From assembly GCA_945903655.1 (NCBI GenBank), contig CAMDOY010000020.1:1-20431 (forward strand): DNA of 20,431 bases, given 5' to 3'. Both the position numbers and the translations under genes were made by a program. The stretch is from Rhizobium sp. Q54 (GTDB lineage: Bacteria; Pseudomonadota; Alphaproteobacteria; Rhizobiales; Beijerinckiaceae). This document shows, in pieces, positions 14,359 to 20,431 of this stretch. The notes under the pieces were generated by a model that saw nothing but the letters and a program-made list of their open reading frames with translations, made no database searches and was not told where the DNA came from. Numbering within the stretch: position 1 is the stretch's first letter; each line of letters starts with the position of its first letter.

Positions 14359-15453
14359 TCAGAGCGCCAACCGCTCCGGAAACGCCGCCGCCAGCGCCTC
14401 CGCCGTGGCCGCCACCACACCCCGCTCCGTAATCAACCCACTCACCAACCGCGCGGGCGTCACGTCGAACCCATAATTCAGCGCGGCGGTCCCCTCCGGC
14501 GAAATCCGCACGCTCTCCATCGCGCCTGCATCCGTCCGGCCCGCCATATGCGTCACCTCGCGGGCGCTGCGGGTTTCGATGGGGATTTCGCGGCCGCTTT
14601 GCATGGTGAAATCGATGGAGGGCGAGGGCGCCGCCACGTAGAAGGGCACGCCATTGTCATGGGCCGCCAGCGCCTTCAGGTAGGTGCCGATCTTGTTGCA
14701 GACGTCGCCGCAGGCGGTGGTGCGGTCGGTGCCGACGATGATCAGATCGACCTGCCCCAGCTGCATCAGATGGCCCGCGCTATTGTCCACGATCAGCGTA
14801 TGGGGCACGCCATGTTCGTTCATTTCCCAGGCGGTGAGGGAGGCGCCCTGATTGCGCGGGCGGGTTTCGCTGACCCAGACATGTAGAGCAATCCCCTCCT
14901 CGTGCGCCTTGTAGATGGGGGCTGTGGCCGTGCCCCAGTCCACGGTCGCCAGCCAGCCCGCGTTGCAATGGGTCATGATGTTGAGGGTCTGCCCGGGCTT
15001 TGTCGCCGCGATGGCGCGGATCAGTTCGAGCCCGTGGTCGCCAATGGCGGCGTTGATGGCCACATCCTCATCCGCAAGGGCGGCGGCGGCGGCATAGGCG
15101 GCGGGGGCGCGCTCGATGGGGATGAGGGGCGAGAGCAGGCGGTGCATCTCCTCCACAGCCCAGGCCAGGTTCACCGCCGTGGGCCGCGCGGCGACGAGCC
15201 GCTCGCAGGCCTCGTGCAGGGCTGCGTCCGAATCATCAGCCTGCATGGCGAGAGCCACCCCATAGGCGGCGGCCGCGCCGATCAGCGGCGCCCCGCGCAC
15301 CCACATGTCCGCGATGGCGGTCACGGCGTCGTCAAGGCTCGTCAGGCGGCGGGTTTCGAAGCTGTGTGGCAGCGCCGTCTGGTCGATAATGACCACCCCC
15401 AGCCCGTCCTCGTCCAGCCAAAGGCTGCGATAATCCTGACCCCGCACACGCAT
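14359..15453 (-). CDS. mtnA: S-methyl-5-thioribose-1-phosphate isomerase MtnA
   Basis: MtnA converts methylthioribose-1-phosphate to methylthioribulose-1-phosphate in the methionine salvage pathway. The 364-residue protein has the eIF2B-like fold with MWVRGAPLIGAAAAYGVALA near the N-terminus, the catalytic cysteine in MTHCNAG, VSETRPRNQGASLTAWE, the catalytic aspartate in GTDRTTACGDVCNKIGTY and YVAAPSPSIDF. Start 15453 follows GGAGGA with a six-base gap and gives the typical MRVRGQDYRSLWLD N-terminus; the frame is open further upstream but overlaps the divergent FAH gene. No other salvage genes (mtnP, mtnK, mtnBCD) lie nearby. Its tail meets the phosphatase gene with a four-base gap. Confidence 0.95.
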   Translation of the reverse strand: MRVRGQDYRSLWLDEDGLGVVIIDQTALPHSFETRRLTSLDDAVTAIADMWVRGAPLIGAAAAYGVALAMQADDSDAALHEACERLVAARPTAVNLAWAVEEMHRLLSPLIPIERAPAAYAAAAALADEDVAINAAIGDHGLELIRAIAATKPGQTLNIMTHCNAGWLATVDWGTATAPIYKAHEEGIALHVWVSETRPRNQGASLTAWEMNEHGVPHTLIVDNSAGHLMQLGQVDLIIVGTDRTTACGDVCNKIGTYLKALAAHDNGVPFYVAAPSPSIDFTMQSGREIPIETRSAREVTHMAGRTDAGAMESVRISPEGTAALNYGFDVTPARLVSGLITERGVVAATAEALAAAFPERLAL

Positions 15454-15526
15454 GATCGATCCTCCATCCCGTTCCATTCTACCAGAAGCGCCAGAGCCCT
15501 GTCCCGGTTCGAACCCCCTCAAGCGA

Positions 15527-15554
15527 TTGACACCCGCCCGCCGATGACTAGGCT
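15527..15554 (+). promoter_or_regulatory. Putative promoter of the FAH-family gene
   Basis: TTGACA at 15527-15532 and TAGGCT at 15549-15554 are spaced 16 bases, 50 bases before the start at 15604. The -35 is perfect and the -10 is weak, as is common in GC-rich alphaproteobacteria. Confidence 0.42.
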
Positions 15555-15603
15555 GCGGCGTCCTTTGCCGGGTCTGCCCGGCGCAACGAGCCAGCAGGTC
15601 CCC

Positions 15604-16302
15604 ATGTCGAAACTGATTTTCCCCGCTTCTCCGGCGCCCACCCTCGCCATCGCAGGCAGCGATGACCGAATCCCCGTCCAGCGCGTCTTCTGCGTAGGCC
15701 GCAATTATGAAGAGCATGCGAAGGAAATGGGCCAGCAGGTCGAGCGCGACGAGCCCTTCTACTTCACCAAGTCGCCTGAATCCGTCGTTCCCGATGGCTC
15801 GACCATTCCCTACGCCACCGTCACCACCAACTATCACTACGAGTTCGAGCTGGCCGTGGTGATCGGCTCCCCCGCCTTCCGGGTGTCCAAGGAAGAAGCC
15901 CTCTCCAAGGTCTTCGGCTACGCCTGCTCCCTCGACATGACCCGCCGCGACCTGCAGTTGCTGAAGCGCGCCAAGCAGCTGCCGTGGGATATCGGCAAGG
16001 ACATCGAGTTCAGCGCCCCCATCGGCGTGGTCGTGCCCGCCGCCCAGTTCGGCGAGCCCAAGGCCCAGCGCATCGAGATGCGCCAGAACGGCGTGACCAA
16101 GCAGGATTCCACCCTCGGCCACCTCATCTGGTCCGTGCCCGAGATCATCTCACACCTGTCGACGCTCTATCACCTGCGTCCGGGCGATGTGATCCTCACC
16201 GGTACCCCCGCTGGCGTCGGCCCCTGCCTGCCCGGCGATGTGCTGGAAGGCACCATCGAAGGCGCCGGCAGCCTGAAGGTGACCATCGGACCCTCGATCT
16301 GA
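15604..16302 (+). CDS. Fumarylacetoacetate hydrolase family protein
   Basis: This is a 232-residue single-domain FAH-family enzyme, a group that cleaves C-C bonds of diketo acids such as fumarylpyruvate or acts as oxaloacetate decarboxylase/acylpyruvase. Seen are VFCVGRNYEEHAKEMGQ, FTKSPESVV, the Mg-binding glutamates in YEFELAVVIG, the metal-binding aspartate in CSLDMTRRDLQ and the LTGTPAGVGP signature. Start ATG 15604 gives MSKLIFPASPAP; the long upstream extension overlaps mtnA on the other strand and is rejected. It is probably monocistronic: it has its own promoter and ends 20 bases before a strong terminator. The length and opening motif favour a fumarylpyruvate-hydrolase-like enzyme, but no gentisate genes are seen. 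Confidence 0.92.
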   Translation: MSKLIFPASPAPTLAIAGSDDRIPVQRVFCVGRNYEEHAKEMGQQVERDEPFYFTKSPESVVPDGSTIPYATVTTNYHYEFELAVVIGSPAFRVSKEEALSKVFGYACSLDMTRRDLQLLKRAKQLPWDIGKDIEFSAPIGVVVPAAQFGEPKAQRIEMRQNGVTKQDSTLGHLIWSVPEIISHLSTLYHLRPGDVILTGTPAGVGPCLPGDVLEGTIEGAGSLKVTIGPSI

Positions 16303-16321
16303 TCGCAGCGCATATGCTTTC

Positions 16322-16350
16322 AACGGCGGGGCTGGTCCCCGCCGTTTTCT
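16322..16350 (+). terminator. Strong intrinsic terminator after the FAH gene
   Basis: Perfect ten-base arms AACGGCGGGG (16322-16331) and CCCCGCCGTT (16337-16346) flank a five-base loop, and the stem runs into TTTT at 16345-16348. It insulates the FAH gene from the hydroxylase operon. Confidence 0.88.
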
Positions 16351-16364
16351 GTTGCACCGCTCGA

Positions 16365-16393
16365 TTGACAAAGGCGGGGCGGCTTCGCATCCT
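16365..16393 (+). promoter_or_regulatory. Promoter of the molybdenum hydroxylase operon
   Basis: TTGACA at 16365-16370 and CATCCT at 16388-16393 are spaced 17 bases, just after the terminator. The start codon at 16417 is preceded by GGAGGA at 16405-16410. The transcript would have a leader of about 15-20 bases. Confidence 0.55.
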
Positions 16394-16416
16394 CCGCTCA
16401 ATATGGAGGAACGAAA

Positions 16417-16872
16417 ATGCCCGCCCTGAAAGTCAATGGCCGCACCCATGAGGTGAAGGCCGCAGAAGATGCGCCCCTGCTCTATGTGCTGCGCAACGAC
16501 CTCGCGCTGAATAGCCCGAAATTCGGCTGCGGCCTCGCCCAATGCGGCGCCTGCATCGTACTGATCGATGGCCAGCCCGTGCGCTCCTGCGTGACCTCGG
16601 CCAGCGCAGTCGCGGGACAGGAGATCACCACGCTGGAAGGCCTCTCCACCAACGGCAAGCCGAGCAAATTGCAGCAGGCCTTCATCGACGAACAGGCCAT
16701 GCAATGCGGCTATTGCGTCAGCGGGATCATCATGCGCGCGCAGGCCCTGCTCGACCAGAACCCCAAGCCCACGGAGCGCGAAGTGCGTCTGGCGCTGGAT
16801 GGGAACCTCTGCCGCTGCGGCGCGCAGAACCGCATGGTGCGCGCCGTGCTTCGCGCCGCGCAGGAGGGCTGA
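16417..16872 (+). CDS. 2Fe-2S subunit of an isoquinoline-1-oxidoreductase-like molybdenum hydroxylase
   Basis: This 151-residue protein carries the two [2Fe-2S] clusters that pass electrons from the molybdenum site. The N-terminal plant-ferredoxin-type cluster is bound by Cys38, Cys43, Cys46 and Cys58 (FGCGLAQCGAC...SC). The C-terminal helical cluster uses Cys97 and Cys100 (MQCGYC) and Cys132 and Cys134 (LCRCG). The size matches IorA-type small subunits. There is no signal peptide, so it would be exported by hitch-hiking with its Tat-signal partner. A three-base gap to the next gene indicates one operon. Confidence 0.93.
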   Translation: MPALKVNGRTHEVKAAEDAPLLYVLRNDLALNSPKFGCGLAQCGACIVLIDGQPVRSCVTSASAVAGQEITTLEGLSTNGKPSKLQQAFIDEQAMQCGYCVSGIIMRAQALLDQNPKPTEREVRLALDGNLCRCGAQNRMVRAVLRAAQEG

Positions 16873-16875
16873 GCC

Positions 16876-19089
16876 ATGAACATCCAGACAACCCGTCGCT
16901 CCCTTCTGGCTGGCTCCGGCGCTCTGGCGCTGGGCTTTTCCCTCACCGGCGATCTGCTGGCCCAGCAGCCCGCAGCCCCCGCCCTGCCGGGGGACCTCAA
17001 ACAATACCCCAAGGTCTCCTCCTGGCTGCGCATCGAGGCCAATGGCCGCGTGCGCCTGCTGGTCGGCAAGGTGGAGCTGGGACAAGGCATCCTGACCGCG
17101 CTGGCGCAGCTCTGCGCGGAGGAACTGGAGATTGATCTGTCCCGCCTCGACATCACCTCGGGCGACACCCAACTGGTGCCCAACGAAGGCGTCACCGCAG
17201 GCTCCTTCTCCATGCCCAATTGCGGCAGCGCCGTGCGTCAGGTCTCCGCCGAAGCGCGGCAGATTCTTGTGTCCCTCGCCGCCGCCAAGCTGAATGCGGA
17301 CGCGGCCAAGCTCACCGTGAGCGATGGAACCGTGAAGGCGCCCGATGGGAAAAGCGTTACCTACTGGAACCTGGTCGCAGGCCGCGAGCTTGAGGTTGAG
17401 GCCACCGGCAAGGCGCCCCTGCGCCCGCGCGAGACGCGCCGCTATGCGGGCAAGCATGTGCCGCGCATCGATATTCCCGCCAAGGTCATGGGCGACCTGA
17501 TCTTCGTGCAGGACGAGCGTCCGCAAGGCATGCTGCATGGGCGCGTGCTGCGTCCCCCGGCCTATGGCGCAAAGCTGGTGAAATTCGAGCCCGCCGAGGT
17601 CGAGAAAATGCCCGGCGTCGTAAAAGTGGTTCGCAACGGTGATTTCGTCGGCGTGATCGCGGAGCGCGAGGAGCAGGCCCTCAACGCCCATGCGCGGCTG
17701 CAAGCCATCGCCCAATGGGATCTGCCCAAGACCAGCGAGACCCAGGACACGGTCCACGCCTGGATGCTCACCCAGCCCGAGAAGCTGATCGTCATCAAGG
17801 ACCAGGCCAACAAGGCCGTTCCCGCCGACGCGCAGACCGTGGAGGCCGCCTACAAGCGCCCCTATCACATGCACGCCTCCATTGGCCCCTCGGCGGCCAT
17901 CGGCCTGCTGGACGCGCAGGGCGTCACCCATGTGGACACCCACAGCCAGTCCGTCTTCGAGACCGGTGAGGCCATCGCGGAAATGCTGGGCGTCGATAAG
18001 GCCAAGGTCCATTGCCGCCATGTGCAGGGCTCGGGCTGCTATGGCCACAATGGCGCGGACGACGCCGCCGCCGACGCGGCCCTGCTGGCCCAGGCCGTGC
18101 CGGGCAAGCCCGTGCGCATCCAGTGGTCGCGCAACGACGAGCACAAATGGGAGCCCTATGGCGCGGCCATGTTGGTGAAGACCAAGGCGCGGGTGGACGC
18201 CAAGGGCGACATTCTCGACTGGACGCTCGACCTCTGGTCCACCTCCCACGGCACCAGGCCGAGCGGCAAGGCGGGGAACCTTCTGCCTGCGCGCATGCTG
18301 GAGAAGCCCTTCGCCCTGCCGACCCCGGTGAACGGCGGACCGCCCAACTATGCGGCGGACCGCAACGCCATCGCGATCTATGAATTCCCCGGGCATACGG
18401 TCAACACCCACTTCCTGACCAATTTCGCCGCCCGCGCCTCCTCCACGCGCGGTCTGGGCGCCTATGCCAATGTCTTCTCCATCGAGAGCTTCATGGACGA
18501 GCTGGCCCATCGCGCCAAGGCGGACCCGGTCGAGTACCGCATGCGCTATCTGAAGGACGAGCGCGCCCGCGCCGTGCTGCAGAAGACCGCCGAGATGCTG
18601 AACTGGGCCAAGCCCGAGAAGGCGGCGGGACGCGGACGGGGCATCGCCTTCGCCCGCTACAAGGGCCTCGCCACCTATTGCGCCGTCGCCATGGAGGTGG
18701 AGGTCGACCGCCGCTCCGGCGTGGTGCGCGTGCTGCGCGTGGTCAGCGCCAATGACGCGGGCGAGGTCGTGGCGCCCGATGGGGTGAAGAACCAGATCGA
18801 GGGCGGCGTGGTGCAGTCCCTCTCCTGGACCCTGAAGGAAGCCGTGCGCTTTGACGCGACGGGGGTGAAGACCGCCGATTGGGTCTCCTATCCCATCCTC
18901 ACCTTCAGCGAGGTTCCCCCGATTGCGGTGGAGCTGATCGACCGGCCCGGCGCGCCCTTCCTTGGGGCGGGCGAGGCCTCGCAGGGCCCCACTGGCGCAG
19001 CGCTGGCCAACGCGATCTTCGATGCGGTGGGCGTGCGCCTGCGCGACATCCCCTTCACCCCGGCGCGCCTCAAGGCCGCCATGGGGTGA
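16876..19089 (+). CDS. Molybdopterin-binding subunit, IorB-like (xanthine dehydrogenase family), Tat-exported
   Basis: This 737-residue protein is the catalytic large subunit of a xanthine-oxidase-family hydroxylase of the IorB/aldehyde-oxidoreductase type, which hydroxylates N-heterocycles or aldehydes with water. The N-terminus MNIQTTRRSLLAGSGALALGF has a twin-arginine motif (Arg7-Arg8) and predicts Tat export with bound molybdenum cofactor. Visible cofactor-domain features are VELGQGILTALAQL, GEAIAEMLGV, VQGSGCYGHNGADDAAADAALLA, RASSTRGLGAYAN and GAGEASQGPTGAALANAIFD, where Glu700 is the expected active-site base. It has the usual IorB-type length. Many such operons also carry a c-type cytochrome subunit; none follows here. 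The substrate cannot be assigned. The stop codon is followed four bases later by a heptamer array. Confidence 0.93.
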   Translation: MNIQTTRRSLLAGSGALALGFSLTGDLLAQQPAAPALPGDLKQYPKVSSWLRIEANGRVRLLVGKVELGQGILTALAQLCAEELEIDLSRLDITSGDTQLVPNEGVTAGSFSMPNCGSAVRQVSAEARQILVSLAAAKLNADAAKLTVSDGTVKAPDGKSVTYWNLVAGRELEVEATGKAPLRPRETRRYAGKHVPRIDIPAKVMGDLIFVQDERPQGMLHGRVLRPPAYGAKLVKFEPAEVEKMPGVVKVVRNGDFVGVIAEREEQALNAHARLQAIAQWDLPKTSETQDTVHAWMLTQPEKLIVIKDQANKAVPADAQTVEAAYKRPYHMHASIGPSAAIGLLDAQGVTHVDTHSQSVFETGEAIAEMLGVDKAKVHCRHVQGSGCYGHNGADDAAADAALLAQAVPGKPVRIQWSRNDEHKWEPYGAAMLVKTKARVDAKGDILDWTLDLWSTSHGTRPSGKAGNLLPARMLEKPFALPTPVNGGPPNYAADRNAIAIYEFPGHTVNTHFLTNFAARASSTRGLGAYANVFSIESFMDELAHRAKADPVEYRMRYLKDERARAVLQKTAEMLNWAKPEKAAGRGRGIAFARYKGLATYCAVAMEVEVDRRSGVVRVLRVVSANDAGEVVAPDGVKNQIEGGVVQSLSWTLKEAVRFDATGVKTADWVSYPILTFSEVPPIAVELIDRPGAPFLGAGEASQGPTGAALANAIFDAVGVRLRDIPFTPARLKAAMG

Positions 19090-19093
19090 GGGA

Positions 19094-19163
19094 CGGCAGT
19101 CGGCAGTCGGCAGTCGGCAGTCGGCAGTCGGCAGTCGGCAGTCGGCAGTCGGCAGTCGGCAGT
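19094..19163. repeat. Ten perfect tandem copies of heptamer CGGCAGT
   Basis: Seventy bases consist of ten identical units CGGCAGT, starting four bases after the stop codon of the molybdopterin subunit. Seven is not a multiple of three and the array lies after a stop, so it is non-coding; open frames through it give only a SRQSAVG repeat. Perfect identity suggests recent expansion by slipped-strand replication or active maintenance, so copy number may vary between strains. Confidence 0.97.
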
Positions 19164-19234
19164 AAGGGTTTTTGAATCAGATACTTGCTGTCAAGACTAA
19201 TCTTCCCGAACATCAAACCTTTCCGACTGCCGAC
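19157..19234. repeat. Inverted copy of the heptamer unit forming a long-range hairpin
   Basis: CGACTGCCGAC at 19224-19234 is the exact reverse complement of an 11-base stretch spanning two array units. The flanks extend the symmetry imperfectly: AAGGGTTT follows the array and AAACCTTT precedes the inverted copy. The result is an imperfect stem with a loop of about 45 bases. It could act as a transcript end for the hydroxylase operon or be the edge of a small repeat element. Confidence 0.55.
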
Positions 19235-19508
19235 CGCCTAATGCCTCAAAACACCTAAAGCCCGATAGCGTTGGAAAATCTGGAGCGGAAACCGGGAAAT
19301 CAAGCCGGATATTCAGCTTGGAAGGCTGCTCGATTCTGCAATGAAATCAAAGGCGGTTCATAGTTTTTGGCGCGGGAAACACCCCGTAAACACGGGGCGA
19401 GTGTGAAACGGTTAGCAAGAGAAATTAGAATATTGACAGGCTCAGAAGCTTTGTTATTTTCAACTTAAGCTCGGCAATTTTTTATCGTTCGCAGAGGGGG
19501 CCTCCACC
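19164..19508. other. AT-richer intergenic region with a stable hairpin
   Basis: No credible gene is seen here. The composition drops well below that of the upstream operon. A compact hairpin lies at 19379-19404: CCCCGT/ACGGGG with an AAAC loop, extended by ACA/TGT past a four-base bulge, with no T-run. It ends about 30 bases before the promoter of the downstream secreted-protein operon. It could be part of a small RNA or a DNA-binding site; neither is proven. Confidence 0.45.
19433..19460 (+). promoter_or_regulatory. Promoter of the small secreted-protein operon
   Basis: TTGACA at 19433-19438 and TATTTT at 19455-19460, spaced 16 bases, lie 48 bases before ATG 19509 in AT-rich DNA. GAGGGGG at about 19494-19500 is the ribosome binding site. 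Confidence 0.55.
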
Positions 19509-19709
19509 ATGCAGAGCGCATCATTCACCATCGCCTTTACCCTTGCAGCAGCCCCGGCCTTCGCAGCGTCTTGCACAGAGCCGCCTTTTTCTGATCCGAA
19601 AAGTGTCATGAGCGCAATGATCCAATGTTTCCCTGCCCCGGCGAAGCCGATGGTAGAAACTTTCACAAGCCCGAAAGCGATGAGGTATTTATTGGAGGAC
19701 TTAATATGA
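19509..19709 (+). CDS. Small secreted hypothetical protein (66 aa)
   Basis: This encodes 66 residues. A signal peptide (MQSASFTIAFTLAAAPAFA) is followed by a mature part of about 47 residues with two cysteines (SCTEPPF... and IQCFPAP). I do not recognise a family. ATG 19509 follows GAGGGGG at good spacing and a promoter lies just upstream. Its TGA overlaps the next ATG (ATATGA), so translation of the second gene is probably coupled to it. It might be a leader-like gene or a shortened relative of its neighbours. Codon use is less GC-biased than in the hydroxylase operon, which fits a horizontally acquired segment. Confidence 0.55.
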   Translation: MQSASFTIAFTLAAAPAFAASCTEPPFSDPKSVMSAMIQCFPAPAKPMVETFTSPKAMRYLLEDLI

Positions 19710-20053
19710 AACGGATCATTGCAATAACACTTACCGCAATCGCTCTTACGTCGCCCGCGCAGGCACAATACAAATCAGAACCTGAAAGTGTAGCTTATGC
19801 GCAAAGCTGTATTCATGTCCTCGCGAGAAGAATTGGAAGTTATGATTTGGATGGCTATTGCTTGGGGCTGATATTGACTATTAGTCACTACGAAAACGTA
19901 TTGAAGGGGTCTTGCTACGGAAAAAATGAAAATTCTTTGAAAATGTGGGAAACAATATTTTTTCAAGCAATCGCAGACAGCAAAGAAACGGACAATATGA
20001 TTATTGCGCTTATTAACGCGTCTCGGAAACTTTATCCATGCTCTGGCAAATAA
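19706..20053 (+). CDS. Rap1a/Tai-like small periplasmic protein
   Basis: This encodes 115 residues from ATG 19706, preceded by GGAGG, rather than from 19625, which lies in another frame of the previous gene. A signal peptide ends at Ala20 (LTSPAQA). The mature domain has four cysteines (35, 52, 70, 112) in the order SC...DGYCLGLILTI...GSC...LYPC, with helical stretches between. This size, the YCLG segment and the late Tyr-Pro-Cys resemble Rap1a/Tai-family immunity proteins, which protect the periplasm from type VI secreted peptidoglycan amidases. That match is by eye and moderate. No effector or secretion gene is nearby, so it may be an orphan immunity gene. AT-rich codon use supports recent transfer. 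Confidence 0.6.
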   Translation: MKRIIAITLTAIALTSPAQAQYKSEPESVAYAQSCIHVLARRIGSYDLDGYCLGLILTISHYENVLKGSCYGKNENSLKMWETIFFQAIADSKETDNMIIALINASRKLYPCSGK

Positions 20054-20065
20054 AAAGGATTTAAT

Positions 20066-20205
20066 ATGAATAATTTAATTGCATCAGCACTTGTCGTTGC
20101 GGCTTTTGTATCACCGGCACAAGCCCAAATAAAATTAGATGCAGAAGGTTTAGCCAGGCAGCAAAAAGCCTGTATTTCAATTGCATTAAAAGAAGGCGCT
20201 GGTCG
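20066..20205 (+). pseudogene. Small secreted-protein gene interrupted by an IS256-type element
   Basis: AAGGA precedes ATG 20066, 12 bases after the previous stop, so this was the third gene of the secreted-protein operon. The signal peptide MNNLIASALVVAAFVSPAQA closely resembles that of the preceding gene. The mature start QIKLDAEGLARQQKACISIALKEG stays AT-rich, then composition turns abruptly GC-rich near 20200-20205. The open frame continues to 20329, but residues after about 46 come from the insertion sequence and are chimeric. The rest of the gene should lie beyond the element, outside the window. The exact junction is approximate. Its family is unknown. Confidence 0.6.
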
Positions 20206-20321
20206 TGTCCCCTTACGTGGTGTAGCAGGACGGGAGCCAGTCGCCTGCGAAGCGCGCTCCCATAGCGCCTTAGCGAGCGGGCAGCTGGCGGTGGTCATCG
20301 ACGGTTCGCTCGGTCAAGCTG

Positions 20322-20343
20322 GGTTGTGAACACAAACACAACC
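20322..20343 (+). promoter_or_regulatory. Leader hairpin before the transposase start
   Basis: GGTTGTG (20322-20328) pairs with CACAACC (20337-20343). Part of the left arm, TTGTG, can instead pair with CACAA at 20331-20335. The two structures exclude each other. They sit just before the transposase ribosome binding site (AAGGA), where a hairpin could limit translation from transcripts entering from outside the element. Confidence 0.35.
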
Positions 20344-20355
20344 AAGGAACCTCCG

Positions 20356-20431
20356 ATGACCGACCCCATGATGAACCTGCGCGCCCTCGTCGAAAAGGCC
20401 CCCGACGCGGATATTTTGCGCGACATGATTG
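20356..20431 (+). CDS. IS256-family transposase, N-terminus only (cut by window end)
   Basis: The window ends 25 codons into this gene. The visible product MTDPMMNLRALVEKAPDADI, continuing LRDMI, matches the N-terminus of mutator-type (IS256) transposases, which commonly begin with an LRALVEK-P-DAD-LR-MI pattern. AAGGA lies seven bases before ATG 20356. The DDE catalytic residues lie outside the window, so whether the enzyme is intact is unknown. It moves by cut-and-paste or copy-out-paste-in, giving 8-9 base target duplications in this family. Confidence 0.85.
   Translation, partial: MTDPMMNLRALVEKAPDADILRDMI

Larger units (their letters stand above)
20206..20431 (+). mobile_element. Left end of an IS256-family insertion sequence (partial)
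   Basis: From about 20206 the sequence becomes GC-rich and leads, after about 150 bases, to an IS256-type transposase start, interrupting the small secreted-protein gene. The terminal inverted repeat probably begins around GTGTCCCCTTACGTGG; without the right end its exact limit and the target duplication cannot be fixed. Only the left end is in the window. Confidence 0.65.

Noticed and set aside
15454..16122. N-terminal extension of mtnA giving a 587-residue protein
   Set aside because: The extension is antisense to the FAH gene; MtnA is complete from 15453 with a good ribosome binding site.
16150..18510. 786-residue minus-strand open frame over the hydroxylase genes
   Set aside because: Antisense shadow of GC-rich coding DNA; the protein is low-complexity Gly/His/Ala with no domain.
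18879..19175. Open frames reading through the heptamer array (SRQSAVG repeats)
   Set aside because: The array follows the real stop codon; a heptamer without stops opens all frames and gives a meaningless repeat.
19360..19410. CRISPR-repeat-like palindrome (CCCCGT...ACGGGG with flanking GTGT)
   Set aside because: It resembles the stem of type I repeats, but it occurs only once, with no second copy, spacer or cas gene.
19460..19768. 102-residue minus-strand open frame
   Set aside because: It is antisense to the small secreted-protein genes, which have promoter, ribosome binding sites and signal peptides.

Overview
The window looks like chromosome from an alphaproteobacterium of the order Hyphomicrobiales (Rhizobiales). 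Coding regions are GC-rich with strongly G/C-biased third positions. The run DUF2948 - hisD - UPF0262 - low-molecular-weight phosphatase is a Rhizobiales hallmark, normally found beside murA. HisZ-HisG histidine-pathway genes and a Tat-exported two-subunit molybdenum hydroxylase fit the same group. I cannot name the genus.

Layout. 1-955: less GC-rich accessory DNA with a tiny GC3-biased gene and a membrane-anchored four-cysteine protein, both unrecognised. 956-4464: a small uptake/catabolism island. It holds an SsuA/NMT1-type binding protein on the minus strand, and divergently a Bug/TctC-type binding protein, a cupin and an alpha/beta hydrolase in one plus-strand operon. No permease or ATPase partner is present. 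4505-4670: a probable bidirectional terminator and tRNA-Thr(GGT) on the minus strand. 4908-9261: a small basic protein, murA, hisZ, hisG and a META-domain protein, all plus strand. 9265-11379: a minus-strand SbmA/YddA-like fused ABC exporter, convergent with the META gene. 11570-14354: DUF2948, hisD, UPF0262 and an LMW-PTP-like protein, tightly packed. 14359-15453: mtnA (methionine salvage), convergent with the phosphatase. 15604-16302: a FAH-family hydrolase ending in a strong intrinsic terminator. 16417-19089: the 2Fe-2S and molybdopterin subunits of a periplasmic isoquinoline-1-oxidoreductase-like enzyme.

The right end (19090-20431) is different in character. Ten perfect copies of the heptamer CGGCAGT start four bases after the hydroxylase stop codon and are followed by an inverted copy. 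An AT-richer intergenic stretch with a stable hairpin and a sigma70-like promoter comes next. Then come three small signal-peptide genes, apparently co-transcribed. The middle one resembles Rap1a/Tai-type periplasmic immunity proteins. The third is cut by the left end of an IS256-family element whose transposase starts at 20356 and runs off the window.

Housekeeping functions (peptidoglycan precursor synthesis, histidine biosynthesis, methionine salvage) therefore alternate with accessory functions (solute capture, a molybdenum hydroxylase, a possible immunity locus). The best candidate for something undescribed is the right-end secreted-protein cluster, disrupted by the insertion sequence and bordered by the heptamer array. 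No clear novel multi-gene defence system is visible.
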